12,262 bases of DNA from Metaruminococcus_A gallistercoris (GCA_904394975.1 CAJFNQ010000039.1:1-12262); one strand, 5' to 3'. Positions 1 through 6,467 are shown, counted from the stretch's first letter. Made by a program: numbers and translations. Notes: generated by a model not told the origin, from the letters alone.

Positions 1-1
1 T

Positions 2-175
2 GCAGCGGTGAACCGGATAGATGAAATGACCACTGTTATGTATGGCCTGAAAAACCATCCGGTAGAATATGATGAGCAAATCGTTCGTCAGCTTATTAGC
101 AGTATCAAGGTAGTCTCTGCAGAACAAATCCTTATCCTCTTCAAAGACGGTACTGAGATGACGGCAGATCTGTAA
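2..175 (+). CDS. C-terminal fragment of a large serine recombinase (5' part outside window)
   Basis: An open frame enters from the left edge and ends at TAA 173-175, giving 57 residues. The end of the fragment, with YDEQIVRQLISSIKVV followed by ILILFKDGTEM, resembles the C-terminal tail of Clostridia large serine recombinases (TndX/TnpX-like 'recombinase family protein'), where a conserved E-x-x-V-R-x-L segment precedes a short beta strand and 'FxDG'. Such enzymes excise and insert conjugative or mobilisable elements and are usually the last gene before the element end. The catalytic N-terminal resolvase domain and the zinc-ribbon region are not in the window, so the family call rests on the tail only. 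No terminator follows directly. The repeats at 259-313 and 489-545 may relate to the element boundary, which is inference. Confidence 0.65.
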   Translation, partial: AAVNRIDEMTTVMYGLKNHPVEYDEQIVRQLISSIKVVSAEQILILFKDGTEMTADL

Positions 176-258
176 AACAAAAAGAAAACGAAGATGATTT
201 ATATTATGAGTTGTGTTTGGCTTAATTATATGGTAAAATATTTTCAGTGTAAAAACTG

Positions 259-313
259 TGTGGGTTCAAGTCTCAAGACAAAAAATGCGTGGCATCTTTT
301 TTAGTCCATAGTT
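259..313 (+). repeat. Degenerate dispersed repeat, copy 1 (T-arm-like start, TTTTTTAGTCC end)
   Basis: The copy begins with GTGGGTTCAAGTCTC, which resembles a tRNA T-arm, and runs to GGCATCTTTTTTAGTCCATAG. By eye it aligns with 489-545, 3295-3353 and part of 3402-3445. The shared parts are GTTCAA or GTCCAA, then an A-rich middle (around AAATG or AAATA), then ATCTTTTTTAG or ATTTTTTAG, and TAG near the end. No complete tRNA can be folded upstream. It may be a scar of an attachment site or part of a small repeated element. Confidence 0.45.
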
Positions 314-317
314 ACAC

Positions 318-482
318 GTCGGAGCAAAGTTCGCTTTGCTCCGGCTTATTTTTTGTCTGCGATAGAAAATAAGCCATCCGCCCGCTCCCTTGCTCCTCCT
401 TTTCGCAAAAAGTCACGCTAGGCTCACCTGTTCGACTCAAAACGCCCTCGCGACGGTTCGCTGTCGCTACCAACTTTTTGCG
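318..482. other. Hairpin-rich structured block, possible small RNA or element end
   Basis: Four perfect or near-perfect inverted repeats are packed into 165 bp. H1 is 318-329 with 334-345 (12 bp including one G-T, loop TTCG). H2 is GGCTTATTTT 343-352 with 366-375 (10 bp). H3 is CGCAAAAAGT 404-413 with 473-482 (10 bp). H4, inside H3, is GCGACGG 450-456 with 461-467 (7 bp including one G-T, again loop TTCG). H1 and H2 share bases 343-345, so they compete at their edge. H1 followed by TTATTTTTTG could also act as a rightward terminator. The block is GC-richer than its flanks. A 64-codon frame on the minus strand spans it, but the base-pairing explains the sequence better. It lies between two direct-repeat copies (259-313 and 489-545). 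No RNA family was recognised. Confidence 0.5.
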
Positions 483-488
483 AGTTCG

Positions 489-545
489 AGAGAGTTCAAC
501 TCCCATTGCCGAAATATCAAAAACATTTTTTAGTCCTTAGACATA
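489..545 (+). repeat. Degenerate dispersed repeat, copy 2
   Basis: The copy has GAGAGTTCAACTCCC, then TTGCCGAAAT, then ATTTTTTAGTCCTTAGACA. Its closest relative is 3295-3353 (GAGAGTCCAACTCCC, CGCCGAAATGCC, TCTTTTTTA, CTTAGACA). GAGTTCAACTC is itself a short palindrome. Together with 259-313 it brackets the hairpin block. The similarity is clear by eye but has gaps, so edges are approximate. Confidence 0.5.
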
Positions 546-546
546 T

Positions 547-598
547 AAAACCACCTTTGAGTTCTGAACCCTTAGTGTTTGGATATCAATGGTGTTTT
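547..598 (+). repeat. Imperfect hairpin, decayed relative of the hairpin at 6384-6434
   Basis: AAAACCACCTTTGA (547-560) pairs imperfectly with TCAATGGTGTTTT (586-598), with one bulge and one mismatch. It aligns through its length with 6384-6434: AAAAC, then the CC-rich arm, GAACCCTTAG against AAACCTTTAA, TTTGGATATCAATGG against TTGGACACCAATGG, then GTGTTTT against GCGTTTT. A T-rich stretch follows, so it may be a worn rightward terminator. Between here and the promoter at 901 nothing coding is visible; only a 7-bp stem CGGCTAT 663-669 with 692-698 stands out. Confidence 0.4.
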
Positions 599-900
599 TG
601 TTATAAACCTAATGTTCGTGTTGATTTGGGGATTTCTCATTTGAAATACTGTACTAATAACGCGGCTATCAGCATTGGTAATCATACAGGAATAGCCGAT
701 TTGTTGATCTGATTTTAACGGGTTAAGCCATAGTTTTAACATCAGAGTACAAAGATTCTTTAATGGAAGAGGACTATTCGATAGTTTTATCTTCAGAATG
801 ACATGATTGCTGCGGCAGCAGATGTTATATCTATGGTCTGGCATACATTTTTTCTGGCAACATAATTATTAAAATAAAGGCTGTTTTCGGACTGATTTGA

Positions 901-929
901 TTGCAATTGGAAACGATTTTTGATATAAT
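901..929 (+). promoter_or_regulatory. Sigma-A-type promoter of the first surface-protein gene
   Basis: TTGCAA at 901-906, a 17-bp spacer and TATAAT at 924-929, with TG at 921-922 giving an extended -10. Transcription would begin near 936, about 214 nt before the ATG at 1150. Confidence 0.7.
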
Positions 930-935
930 TTATAT

Positions 936-1116
936 ATAAATATGTTGAGAGCGGCACTGGCCAAGGCGGATGCGAAAGAGTAAGTTTAACAAGTGAAGCG
1001 TGAATTTTTATGCCTTCCTGTCAAATTATATTTTGCATAAATAGAAAAGACGCATGCTGTCTTAGCTTATTCGTGAGAGCAATAAGCCTTTTTGTGCCGA
1101 ATTAGCCGCCTAATTC
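936..1116 (+). promoter_or_regulatory. Structured 5' leader (candidate attenuator) before the surface-protein gene
   Basis: Between the promoter and the ribosome site lie several self-complementary segments. CGGCAC 952-957 pairs with GTGCCG 1094-1099 as a possible closing helix. ATGCG 970-974 pairs with CGCAT 1051-1055. TTTATGC 1007-1013 pairs with GCATAAA 1035-1041. GCTTATT 1065-1071 pairs with AATAAGC 1081-1087 and is followed by five T. GAATTAG 1099-1105 pairs with CTAATTC 1110-1116. GGCGG 965-969 can also pair with CCGCC 1106-1110, competing with the last hairpin. The pattern fits a regulated leader or a cis-acting RNA. It does not match the consensus of c-di-GMP-I, cobalamin, SAM or T-box leaders as far as I can recall them. 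The ligand, if any, is unknown. Confidence 0.45.
1065..1093 (+). terminator. Terminator-like hairpin inside the leader
   Basis: A 7-bp stem GCTTATT/AATAAGC with a 9-nt loop is followed directly by CTTTTTG. It lies after the promoter and about 40 nt before the ribosome site at 1133-1140, so it can only serve this transcript as premature termination. The stem is AT-rich and of modest strength. Confidence 0.45.
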
Positions 1117-1149
1117 AATGCGTTTATAAACTAAAGGAGGAAGCTTCAA

Positions 1150-3150
1150 ATGAGGGGTAAAAAGTGGATTGCGACTCTACTGGCCATAGTTATGGGAGTA
1201 GCAATACTGCCGGCAACAGTATTTGCTGCGGGCCCGACTGACTCATCAGTAAACAGGATTGCGGATACCGAGACATGGTACGGGGATATGACAGAAAGCT
1301 TTGATAAGCTTAGTGACTATTGGTATAAGGTCGTTGAAACGCCCCCTGCTGGTTATCTTATCGATGACAAAACTAAAACTGTATCCATTGGAAATGCAGA
1401 TGCTCTTGTGTGGTGGGCAAAACAGGTTAATGCAGGACAGTCATTTGCAGGCTACACTGTAAACATTACAGCCGATATTGATTTGTCCGCTCATTATTGG
1501 ACGCCTATCTGTACTGGAACAGTATCATATAACGGTGGTAAATATAGTATCGCTAGCAATACTGTGCTTGAGGGAGTTACCATAAACGGCGGCGGTCATA
1601 CCATAACCGGTCTTACTACAGCGACAGGCGTTCGCGGCCCCAACCAGGACAGCCAACCGGGTGACGGAAATAACTGTTATTATGATTCTGCGTTTATCGG
1701 CTTTAATTCCTGTAATCTTACGATTCAGGGGCTAACATTTTCAGATGCCAGCGTTGCCATATCTGATCCATTTGATGAGGTTACCAATAAATACGGTTCC
1801 AGTATGATTGCCGTAATTGTCGGCGGACAGAGCGGCGGTTCCCTTACGTTGAAAAATGTCGCTGTGAAAAACGCGAATGTTCTTGCCATGCAGAAAGCTT
1901 CCGCTTTTGTCGGAAATCTTATGGGAAATTCGAAATTGGTTGTTGAAAAATGTGAGATATCAAATAGTACCTTTTCAGCTTACTTTATGGTGGCGCCAAT
2001 TGCCGGTTATGCAAGTTCTTCTCAGGTAACTGTAAAGAGTATTAAACTTTCCAACAACACAATTAATGTAGTTGAGCAGAGTGGAATGCAGTATTCAGAA
2101 AATAAAACAACCGGCGCAGAATACTGGGATGGCGATCTTAACGCCTGCACAACAGCGCTATTCTATGATGGTTCTTCTGAATATGGCGACGGTACGGAAC
2201 TCACATTTGCCGCAGAGCTGGACGGATACTTGTATGTCAACGCTGAAGACGCCGTTCACAATGTTTCGAAAGTTGAATCTCAAAATCCAACCTGTACAGA
2301 AGATGGAAATAGAGAGTACTGGTACTGTAATGACTGCGGAAAATATTTTTCCGACGCTGACTGCACAGAGGCGATAATGCCCGAAGATGTTGTCATTCCG
2401 GCAAAGGGGCATAGCTTTGAAGATGGAAAGTGTGCCGTATGCGGCGCTACTGTAACAGTAGATGTTGAGGACCAGCCTGCTATTGACACAACAACACCCA
2501 CCGAAACCATTCAGGTAGGTGTTGATAAGGCAAATGATACTGTCGATCTAGGCCAAGAGGTTTCAGATGTTATAAATGATATAACAAGCGGTAACATTAC
2601 AACATCGGTCAATGAAGAAACAGCTAAAAAAATTGAAGACGCTGTAATTAGCGGATCTTCTATTACTGTCGAGGTCATGTATGACAACAATATTGCCGTG
2701 ACCGAGAATGAAAAAAATCTGGCAAACAAAATAACGGCGGCAGATGAAACGGTTGCAGGATACTTTGATCTCTCTATCATATTGAAGGCAGGAGATAAAG
2801 AACTTGGAAATCTCACACAACTCTCGAAACCGATGACCTTCAAGGTTGCAATACCGACTGATTTTATCAAGGAGGGCAGGGAGTATTTTATTATCCGTAT
2901 TCATAACGGCCTTGCAGAAAAGCTTGACACGACGTTGAATGAGGATGGAACTCTCTCTTTTTCTACAGATAAATTTTCTACCTATGCGTTAGCTTATGCG
3001 GATCAGGCTGGGACGCAAGTTGTTGATCCTGAGAAGGATCATGTACCGCATACTAGCGACAATAGCAATATCGTATTGTGGGTTGCTTTGCTAATTGTAT
3101 CCGGCGTAGGGGGTACAATGACTATAAAGAAAAAGAAACAGTCAAATTAA
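1150..3150 (+). CDS. Secreted, wall-anchored beta-helix-like surface protein with a CxxC cassette
   Basis: This 666-residue protein starts at ATG 1150 behind AAAGGAGG (1133-1140). Residues 1-27 are a signal peptide (RGKK, hydrophobic core, LPATVFA-A cleavage). Residues 80-120 (ALVWWAKQVNAG, then NITADIDLSAHYWTPI) and the following repetitive strands to about 330 resemble parallel beta-helix or GLUG-type surface proteins. Residues 382-431 form a cysteine cassette: C382 TEDGN, C393-x-x-C396, C405, then GH and C428-x-x-C431, possibly metal-binding. Residues 440-615 (LSKPMTFKVAIP, STYALAY) look like the stalk domain common in Clostridia surface proteins. The C-terminus has PHTSD (633-637), a membrane span 641-659 and KKKKQSN, the arrangement of a sortase sorting signal in which the usual Gly after Thr is Ser. 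A role in adhesion or glycan contact is inferred; the ligand is unknown. It is monocistronic, closed by the terminator at 3173. Confidence 0.8.
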   Translation: MRGKKWIATLLAIVMGVAILPATVFAAGPTDSSVNRIADTETWYGDMTESFDKLSDYWYKVVETPPAGYLIDDKTKTVSIGNADALVWWAKQVNAGQSFAGYTVNITADIDLSAHYWTPICTGTVSYNGGKYSIASNTVLEGVTINGGGHTITGLTTATGVRGPNQDSQPGDGNNCYYDSAFIGFNSCNLTIQGLTFSDASVAISDPFDEVTNKYGSSMIAVIVGGQSGGSLTLKNVAVKNANVLAMQKASAFVGNLMGNSKLVVEKCEISNSTFSAYFMVAPIAGYASSSQVTVKSIKLSNNTINVVEQSGMQYSENKTTGAEYWDGDLNACTTALFYDGSSEYGDGTELTFAAELDGYLYVNAEDAVHNVSKVESQNPTCTEDGNREYWYCNDCGKYFSDADCTEAIMPEDVVIPAKGHSFEDGKCAVCGATVTVDVEDQPAIDTTTPTETIQVGVDKANDTVDLGQEVSDVINDITSGNITTSVNEETAKKIEDAVISGSSITVEVMYDNNIAVTENEKNLANKITAADETVAGYFDLSIILKAGDKELGNLTQLSKPMTFKVAIPTDFIKEGREYFIIRIHNGLAEKLDTTLNEDGTLSFSTDKFSTYALAYADQAGTQVVDPEKDHVPHTSDNSNIVLWVALLIVSGVGGTMTIKKKKQSN

Positions 3151-3172
3151 TCGATCATACCTATAAGAGAGG

Positions 3173-3205
3173 CGGCAGCAGGCGAATTTAGCCTGCTGCT
3201 GTTTT
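3173..3205 (+). terminator. Intrinsic terminator of the first surface-protein gene
   Basis: An 11-bp stem (3173-3183 with 3191-3201, one G-T pair) carries the 7-nt loop GAATTTA and is followed by TTTTCCTGTT. It lies 22 bp after the stop codon. Confidence 0.8.
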
Positions 3206-3294
3206 CCTGTTAAAGCAGAAAAAGTGAGCGACTTGTTTTGAATTCGATTGTTAAAATATTCTAATTTAATTGCTTTCGATACTCCGCATTAACA

Positions 3295-3353
3295 CGAGAG
3301 TCCAACTCCCGCCGCCGAAATGCCGAAAATATCTTTTTTATGTGGCTTAGACA
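3295..3353 (+). repeat. Dispersed repeat, copy 3
   Basis: CGAGAGTCCAACTCCC, then CGCCGAAATGCC, TATCTTTTTTA and GGCTTAGACA, the best match to the copy at 489-545. As in the other copies a hairpin follows within a few bases. Confidence 0.5.
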
Positions 3354-3357
3354 GTTT

Positions 3358-3397
3358 AACGCTGAATCCAATTATTTTGGGTTCAGCGTTATTTTTT
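3358..3397 (+). terminator. Strong hairpin with T-tract following repeat copy 3
   Basis: AACGCTGAATCC (3358-3369) pairs over 12 bp (one G-T) with 3379-3390, loop of 9 nt, followed by ATTTTTTATG. No gene lies directly upstream, so it belongs to the repeat unit or insulates tetR. The stem sequence recurs almost exactly at 8207-8240. Confidence 0.7.
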
Positions 3398-3401
3398 ATG
3401 T

Positions 3402-3445
3402 TTGATTGCTCGACAATTAGTTTGGCATCTTTTTTAGTTCCTCTT
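3402..3445 (+). repeat. Dispersed repeat, partial copy 4
   Basis: GCTCGACA, then TTGGCATCTTTTTTAGTTCC, matches copy 1 (TCAAGACA, then GTGGCATCTTTTTTAGTCC). The T-arm-like start is missing. A strong hairpin follows about 60 bp later. Confidence 0.4.
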
Positions 3446-3506
3446 TATAAACAGGGCTTGAAGCCAAACGCGCTCCGAGCCTTTCTTTATTTTTATAAAA
3501 CGCTAG

Positions 3507-3556
3507 ATACCGGTTGTAATTTGAACAAAACTGTTCGAACTACAACCGGTATTTTT
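3507..3556 (+). terminator. Long hairpin with T-tract
   Basis: ATACCGGTTGTA (3507-3518) pairs perfectly with 3541-3552. After one A-C mismatch the inner arms TTTGAAC (3520-3526) and GTTCGAA (3533-3539) continue the stem (one G-T), leaving loop AAAACT, and five T follow. About 19 bp of pairing is more than a terminator needs, which suggests a mobile or repeat-derived palindrome as an alternative. The 260 bp from here to the tetR promoter hold nothing I can identify. Confidence 0.7.
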
Positions 3557-3815
3557 CATATAAAGGCTTTGTTTGCGGGCTAAAAAAGCAACAATCCCTG
3601 TAAATCGAATCGAACAGTACTCTTACAAAAACACTGAAATCCTGTGACAACAAATAAAATGCTCTGCGATTCGAGCTGATTTGTTCGATAAGATTTTAGC
3701 CGTTTTCATTATGATAAATGGTTTTTTCGACAGCAAAAGCGCTACTGACTCACGGGACAAACTCAATAATCTAAAAGATGGTTATACAGTGAATATGTAA
3801 AAAATTACATAAATA

Positions 3816-3843
3816 TTGACTTTTTCTCCTATTTTATTATAAT
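3816..3843 (+). promoter_or_regulatory. Promoter of the tetR / surface-protein operon
   Basis: TTGACT at 3816-3821, a 16-bp spacer and TATAAT at 3838-3843. The start would be near 3850, about 45 nt before the tetR ATG. A TetR operator would be expected across this stretch; TTAACCGTTTAGTAA (3857-3871) is only weakly symmetric. Confidence 0.75.
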
Positions 3844-3894
3844 AAAAATATAATTATTAACCGTTTAGTAAGTAGTTTTGCAAGGAGGAGCCGG

Positions 3895-4497
3895 ATGCCG
3901 GGACCAAAACCCAATCCTGAACGAAGAATCGAGCTGTTAAAGATTTGCTTTGACACATTTTGCGAAAGCGGTCTGGAAAATACCGGAATGAAAAAGCTGG
4001 CAGATGCCTGCGGAATTACCAATGGTGCTTTGATTTACTATTTTGGCTCGAAAGACAATCTTGTCATTGAATCAACGGCTTATTGCATGGCAAAAGTGGA
4101 AGACGATTTTATGGCAAATGTTCCGACGAGTTTCGAAGATATTGAACGATTTCTGCGAGAGATGCCTTATCTTACCGCGAAGCTGCATGGAGCAAAATAT
4201 CGCTTTATGTATCAGGTGTATGCCAGCCCAAAGTATCGAGAATACGGTAAAGAATTTTTCAAAGGCGTCAATATCCGCTATCACGAATATGCCGTGCAGC
4301 TTTCTAAAAAGCTCGGTATGCCGGCGGATTTTATTCAGGGAATGACCTATATTTTTGTCCGCGCCTGCGTTCATTACGCTTTGTTTGAGGACGAGGAATA
4401 TTTGAAATTACAGCTTAGCGCGATACGCACAACGCTCAGGCTGTTTGTAAAAGAAAGCAAAAAAAGGGGGAAGACGTATGAAACACAAATCATTTAA
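3895..4497 (+). CDS. TetR-family transcriptional regulator
   Basis: This 200-residue protein, the usual TetR length, starts at ATG 3895 behind AAGGAGG (3882-3888). The N-terminal DNA-binding domain shows the family pattern: helix 1 ERRIELLKICFDTFCESGLEN (8-29), then GMKKLADACGITNGALIYYFGSKDNL (31-56) with the recognition helix and the characteristic YYFGSKD. Residues 60-200 are helical and variable, the ligand-binding and dimer part, so the inducer cannot be read. The gene overlaps the next start codon by 20 bp, which implies co-transcription and probably translational coupling. The likely role is autoregulation of the promoter at 3816 together with control of the downstream surface protein; this is inference. 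No divergent target gene lies upstream, unlike many TetR loci. Confidence 0.88.
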   Translation: MPGPKPNPERRIELLKICFDTFCESGLENTGMKKLADACGITNGALIYYFGSKDNLVIESTAYCMAKVEDDFMANVPTSFEDIERFLREMPYLTAKLHGAKYRFMYQVYASPKYREYGKEFFKGVNIRYHEYAVQLSKKLGMPADFIQGMTYIFVRACVHYALFEDEEYLKLQLSAIRTTLRLFVKESKKRGKTYETQII

Positions 4498-6265
4498 TCG
4501 AACATTAGCTGCGTTATTGTCTGTAATGCTTGTCGTTGGATTACTGCCGGCTACGGTATTTGCGGCGAATACCGCAACGGTAAAAATCAATGGACAGGTA
4601 CTGCAAGATGGTGTCCCGGTGCAGTGCGGAGAAGGAACCGCTGTTTGGGACCAAGCAAACGGCACTCTTACACTGGATAATGCGACTATCAATCAAGACG
4701 GCAACGATCCTGCTCTCAGAGCAGACATTGGAGAATTGAAAGTTATCCTGATCGGCAAAAACACGATTACTTCCACAGACAGGAGAGCCTTTTATGCCGA
4801 TAGTGTCGATCTTACCATTCAAGGCACCGAAGATGATTCGCTGACCATAAAAACAGACTCTGACGGATTGCAGGTAGATAACGGCAATTTGACCATTGAC
4901 GGCTGCAAGATTGATATTACCTCGTCAAGCTATGGCGGGATGCTTTGTTTTAGAAATTACAGCACACAGGAATCCGGCATTATAACCATACAAAATGGTG
5001 CGAATATTACCATTGACAGTTTCGAAAATGCCCTTTTGGGGGATCTTGGTCTTTCCATCATGGACAGTACCATAAATGCCACTGCGCGCAGCAATTATCA
5101 AGACTGGTCAACAACCGCGGTTTCCAGTAGTGGCGATATATCCATTACAAACAGTACGGTAACCGCCGCTGCAAACGGGGATGCAGCGAACGCAATTTAC
5201 GGCGGCGGAACCATTTCCATCAACAATTCAGAAGTAGAAGCAACTACCACAGTACAGAGCAATACATACCCCGCCCTTTGTGCAGGCGGTAATATTGAAA
5301 TCATCGATCATTCTACTGCAACAGTTAAAAGCGCCGGCACCATCGGCATTTGGTCGTCTGGCGGGGAGGTTGTGATTCAAGATTCGATTGCTTATGTTGC
5401 CGCTCACGATGAACGGGATGCGATCCGAGGGGGAAACGGCGGCGCTACAATCAGCGGCAGCTGGGTCGAGACTTTCGGCTCAATGGTCAGCCCGCTGTTT
5501 ACACATTCCGAAAGCGTCATTTTTCTGAACAATAAGGGAGAGGCAAATGGTTCACTCATACTTCCCGCTGATGTAACAGTCGGTAAAGGTATGCAGCTTT
5601 CAGTTCCGGAGGGAGCATCTATTACAGTGCCGAACGGCGTAACCTTTACCAATCACGGGCAGATCGAACTGCTCGGCAGTCTGATCAACAACGGTGGTAA
5701 CATTGTCTGCGACAGCCATGCGGGCGGTACAGCGACCTGTACCACCAAAGCAGTGTGCGACGTTTGCGGTGTGGAATACGGAGAAATCAATGCTTTCAAC
5801 CACATAAATCTTGTAAAAACAGAAGCAAAAGCTGCAACCTGCACCGAAGATGGAAACATTGAATATTTGTATTGTGAAGATTGCGGTCAATACTTCAGCG
5901 ACGAAGCATTGACACAGCAAATCACAAAAGAACAGACCGTTGTGAAAGCAACAGGACACGGTGAAGCCGAACTGAAAAACGCCAAAGAAGCGACCTGCAC
6001 AGCAGAGGGCTATACCGGAGATAAGGTTTGCAAGGTGTGCGGTGAAATCGTAGAACAAGGCAAAACGGTTCCGAAAGTTGCCCATAGTTACAAAGACGGC
6101 AAATGCACTGTTTGCGGCGCAGCCGATCCAAATTATAAACCAGATACCGATTCCCCGCAAACCAACGACAACAGCAATACCCTTCCGTGGATTATCCTGC
6201 TGTTCGCATCCGGCAGCGCGCTTGGTTTAATGGGATATAGCAAAAAGAAAAAACAAGCGAAATAA
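4478..6265 (+). CDS. Secreted, wall-anchored beta-helix protein with repeated CxxC cassettes
   Basis: This 595-residue protein starts at ATG 4478 inside the end of tetR, behind AGGGGG (4465-4470). Residues 1-30 are a signal peptide ending LPATVFA-A, nearly the same as in the first surface protein. Residues 31-400 are short repeated strands (for example LTIDGCKIDI, ISITNSTVTA, ISINNSEVEA, NIEIIDHSTATV), a parallel beta-helix like Cthe_2159-type carbohydrate-binding proteins. Residues 421-546 hold four CxxC units, 427/430, 466/469, 518/521 and 543/546, the last three each with a leading ATC or GKC element and nearby His, suggesting metal-binding or disulfide-stabilised stalk modules. The end has SPQTND (559-564), a membrane span about 569-585 and KKKKQAK: a sortase signal of the Clostridia SPxTG class with Asn in place of Gly. 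Polysaccharide or host-glycan binding is plausible but not shown. Confidence 0.82.
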   Translation: MKHKSFNRTLAALLSVMLVVGLLPATVFAANTATVKINGQVLQDGVPVQCGEGTAVWDQANGTLTLDNATINQDGNDPALRADIGELKVILIGKNTITSTDRRAFYADSVDLTIQGTEDDSLTIKTDSDGLQVDNGNLTIDGCKIDITSSSYGGMLCFRNYSTQESGIITIQNGANITIDSFENALLGDLGLSIMDSTINATARSNYQDWSTTAVSSSGDISITNSTVTAAANGDAANAIYGGGTISINNSEVEATTTVQSNTYPALCAGGNIEIIDHSTATVKSAGTIGIWSSGGEVVIQDSIAYVAAHDERDAIRGGNGGATISGSWVETFGSMVSPLFTHSESVIFLNNKGEANGSLILPADVTVGKGMQLSVPEGASITVPNGVTFTNHGQIELLGSLINNGGNIVCDSHAGGTATCTTKAVCDVCGVEYGEINAFNHINLVKTEAKAATCTEDGNIEYLYCEDCGQYFSDEALTQQITKEQTVVKATGHGEAELKNAKEATCTAEGYTGDKVCKVCGEIVEQGKTVPKVAHSYKDGKCTVCGAADPNYKPDTDSPQTNDNSNTLPWIILLFASGSALGLMGYSKKKKQAK

Positions 6266-6383
6266 TTATATCAATAGCCTTATCATAGAGGCGATAACAG
6301 GAATCGCTGATGCGATATCCTCTGCGCATTGAATCAACAGCAAACAAAATAAGCGACAGAGGGTTATCCAACGTTTGTTACTG

Positions 6384-6434
6384 AAAACGCCATTGGAATC
6401 CAAACCTTTAAAGGTTGGACACCAATGGCGTTTT
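6384..6434 (+). terminator. Long bipartite hairpin downstream of the second surface protein
   Basis: AAAACGCCATTGG (6384-6396) pairs perfectly over 13 bp with 6422-6434. Inside, CCAA(A)CCTTT and AAAGGTTGG (6400-6418) form a second near-perfect stem. It ends in TTTT and is then followed by ACTATT, so it can terminate the operon about 120 bp after the stop. It is related to 547-598. It also carries AAAA on the 5' side, so it could work leftward. Confidence 0.55.
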
Positions 6435-6440
6435 ACTATT

Positions 6441-6467
6441 CCTGCAGCGTTCCTATCCGCCTGCAGG
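6441..6467 (+). other. Second hairpin; rest of the intergenic stretch is featureless
   Basis: CCTGCAG (6441-6447) pairs perfectly with CTGCAGG (6461-6467), loop 13 nt, with no T-tract. It follows the previous hairpin by 6 bp. Between 6468 and the -10 at 6752 I see no gene, repeat or RNA. Confidence 0.35.

Noticed and set aside
220..285. Possible tRNA gene ending in GTGGGTTCAAGTCTC
   Set aside because: Only a T-arm-like motif is present. The anticodon loop lacks T at position 33, and the acceptor arms do not pair.
312..506. 64-codon minus-strand frame across the hairpin block
   Set aside because: No ribosome site, no recognisable domain, and the sequence is better explained by its inverted repeats.
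506..712. 68-codon plus-strand frame
   Set aside because: It runs through a repeat and an imperfect hairpin, has no ribosome site, and its composition is not protein-like.
936..1116. c-di-GMP, cobalamin, SAM or T-box leader
   Set aside because: The conserved core strings of these classes, as I recall them, are absent; kept only as an unclassified leader.
3320..3583. 87-codon plus-strand frame
   Set aside because: It spans two terminator-like hairpins and two repeat copies and has no ribosome site; probably non-coding.
3857..3871. TetR operator TTAACCGTTTAGTAA
   Set aside because: Only the outer three bases are symmetric; too weak to call a site.
5600..6160. 186-codon minus-strand frame opposite the second surface gene
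   Set aside because: It is antisense to a well-supported gene and reflects its Cys/Lys/Glu-rich codons; no start signals.
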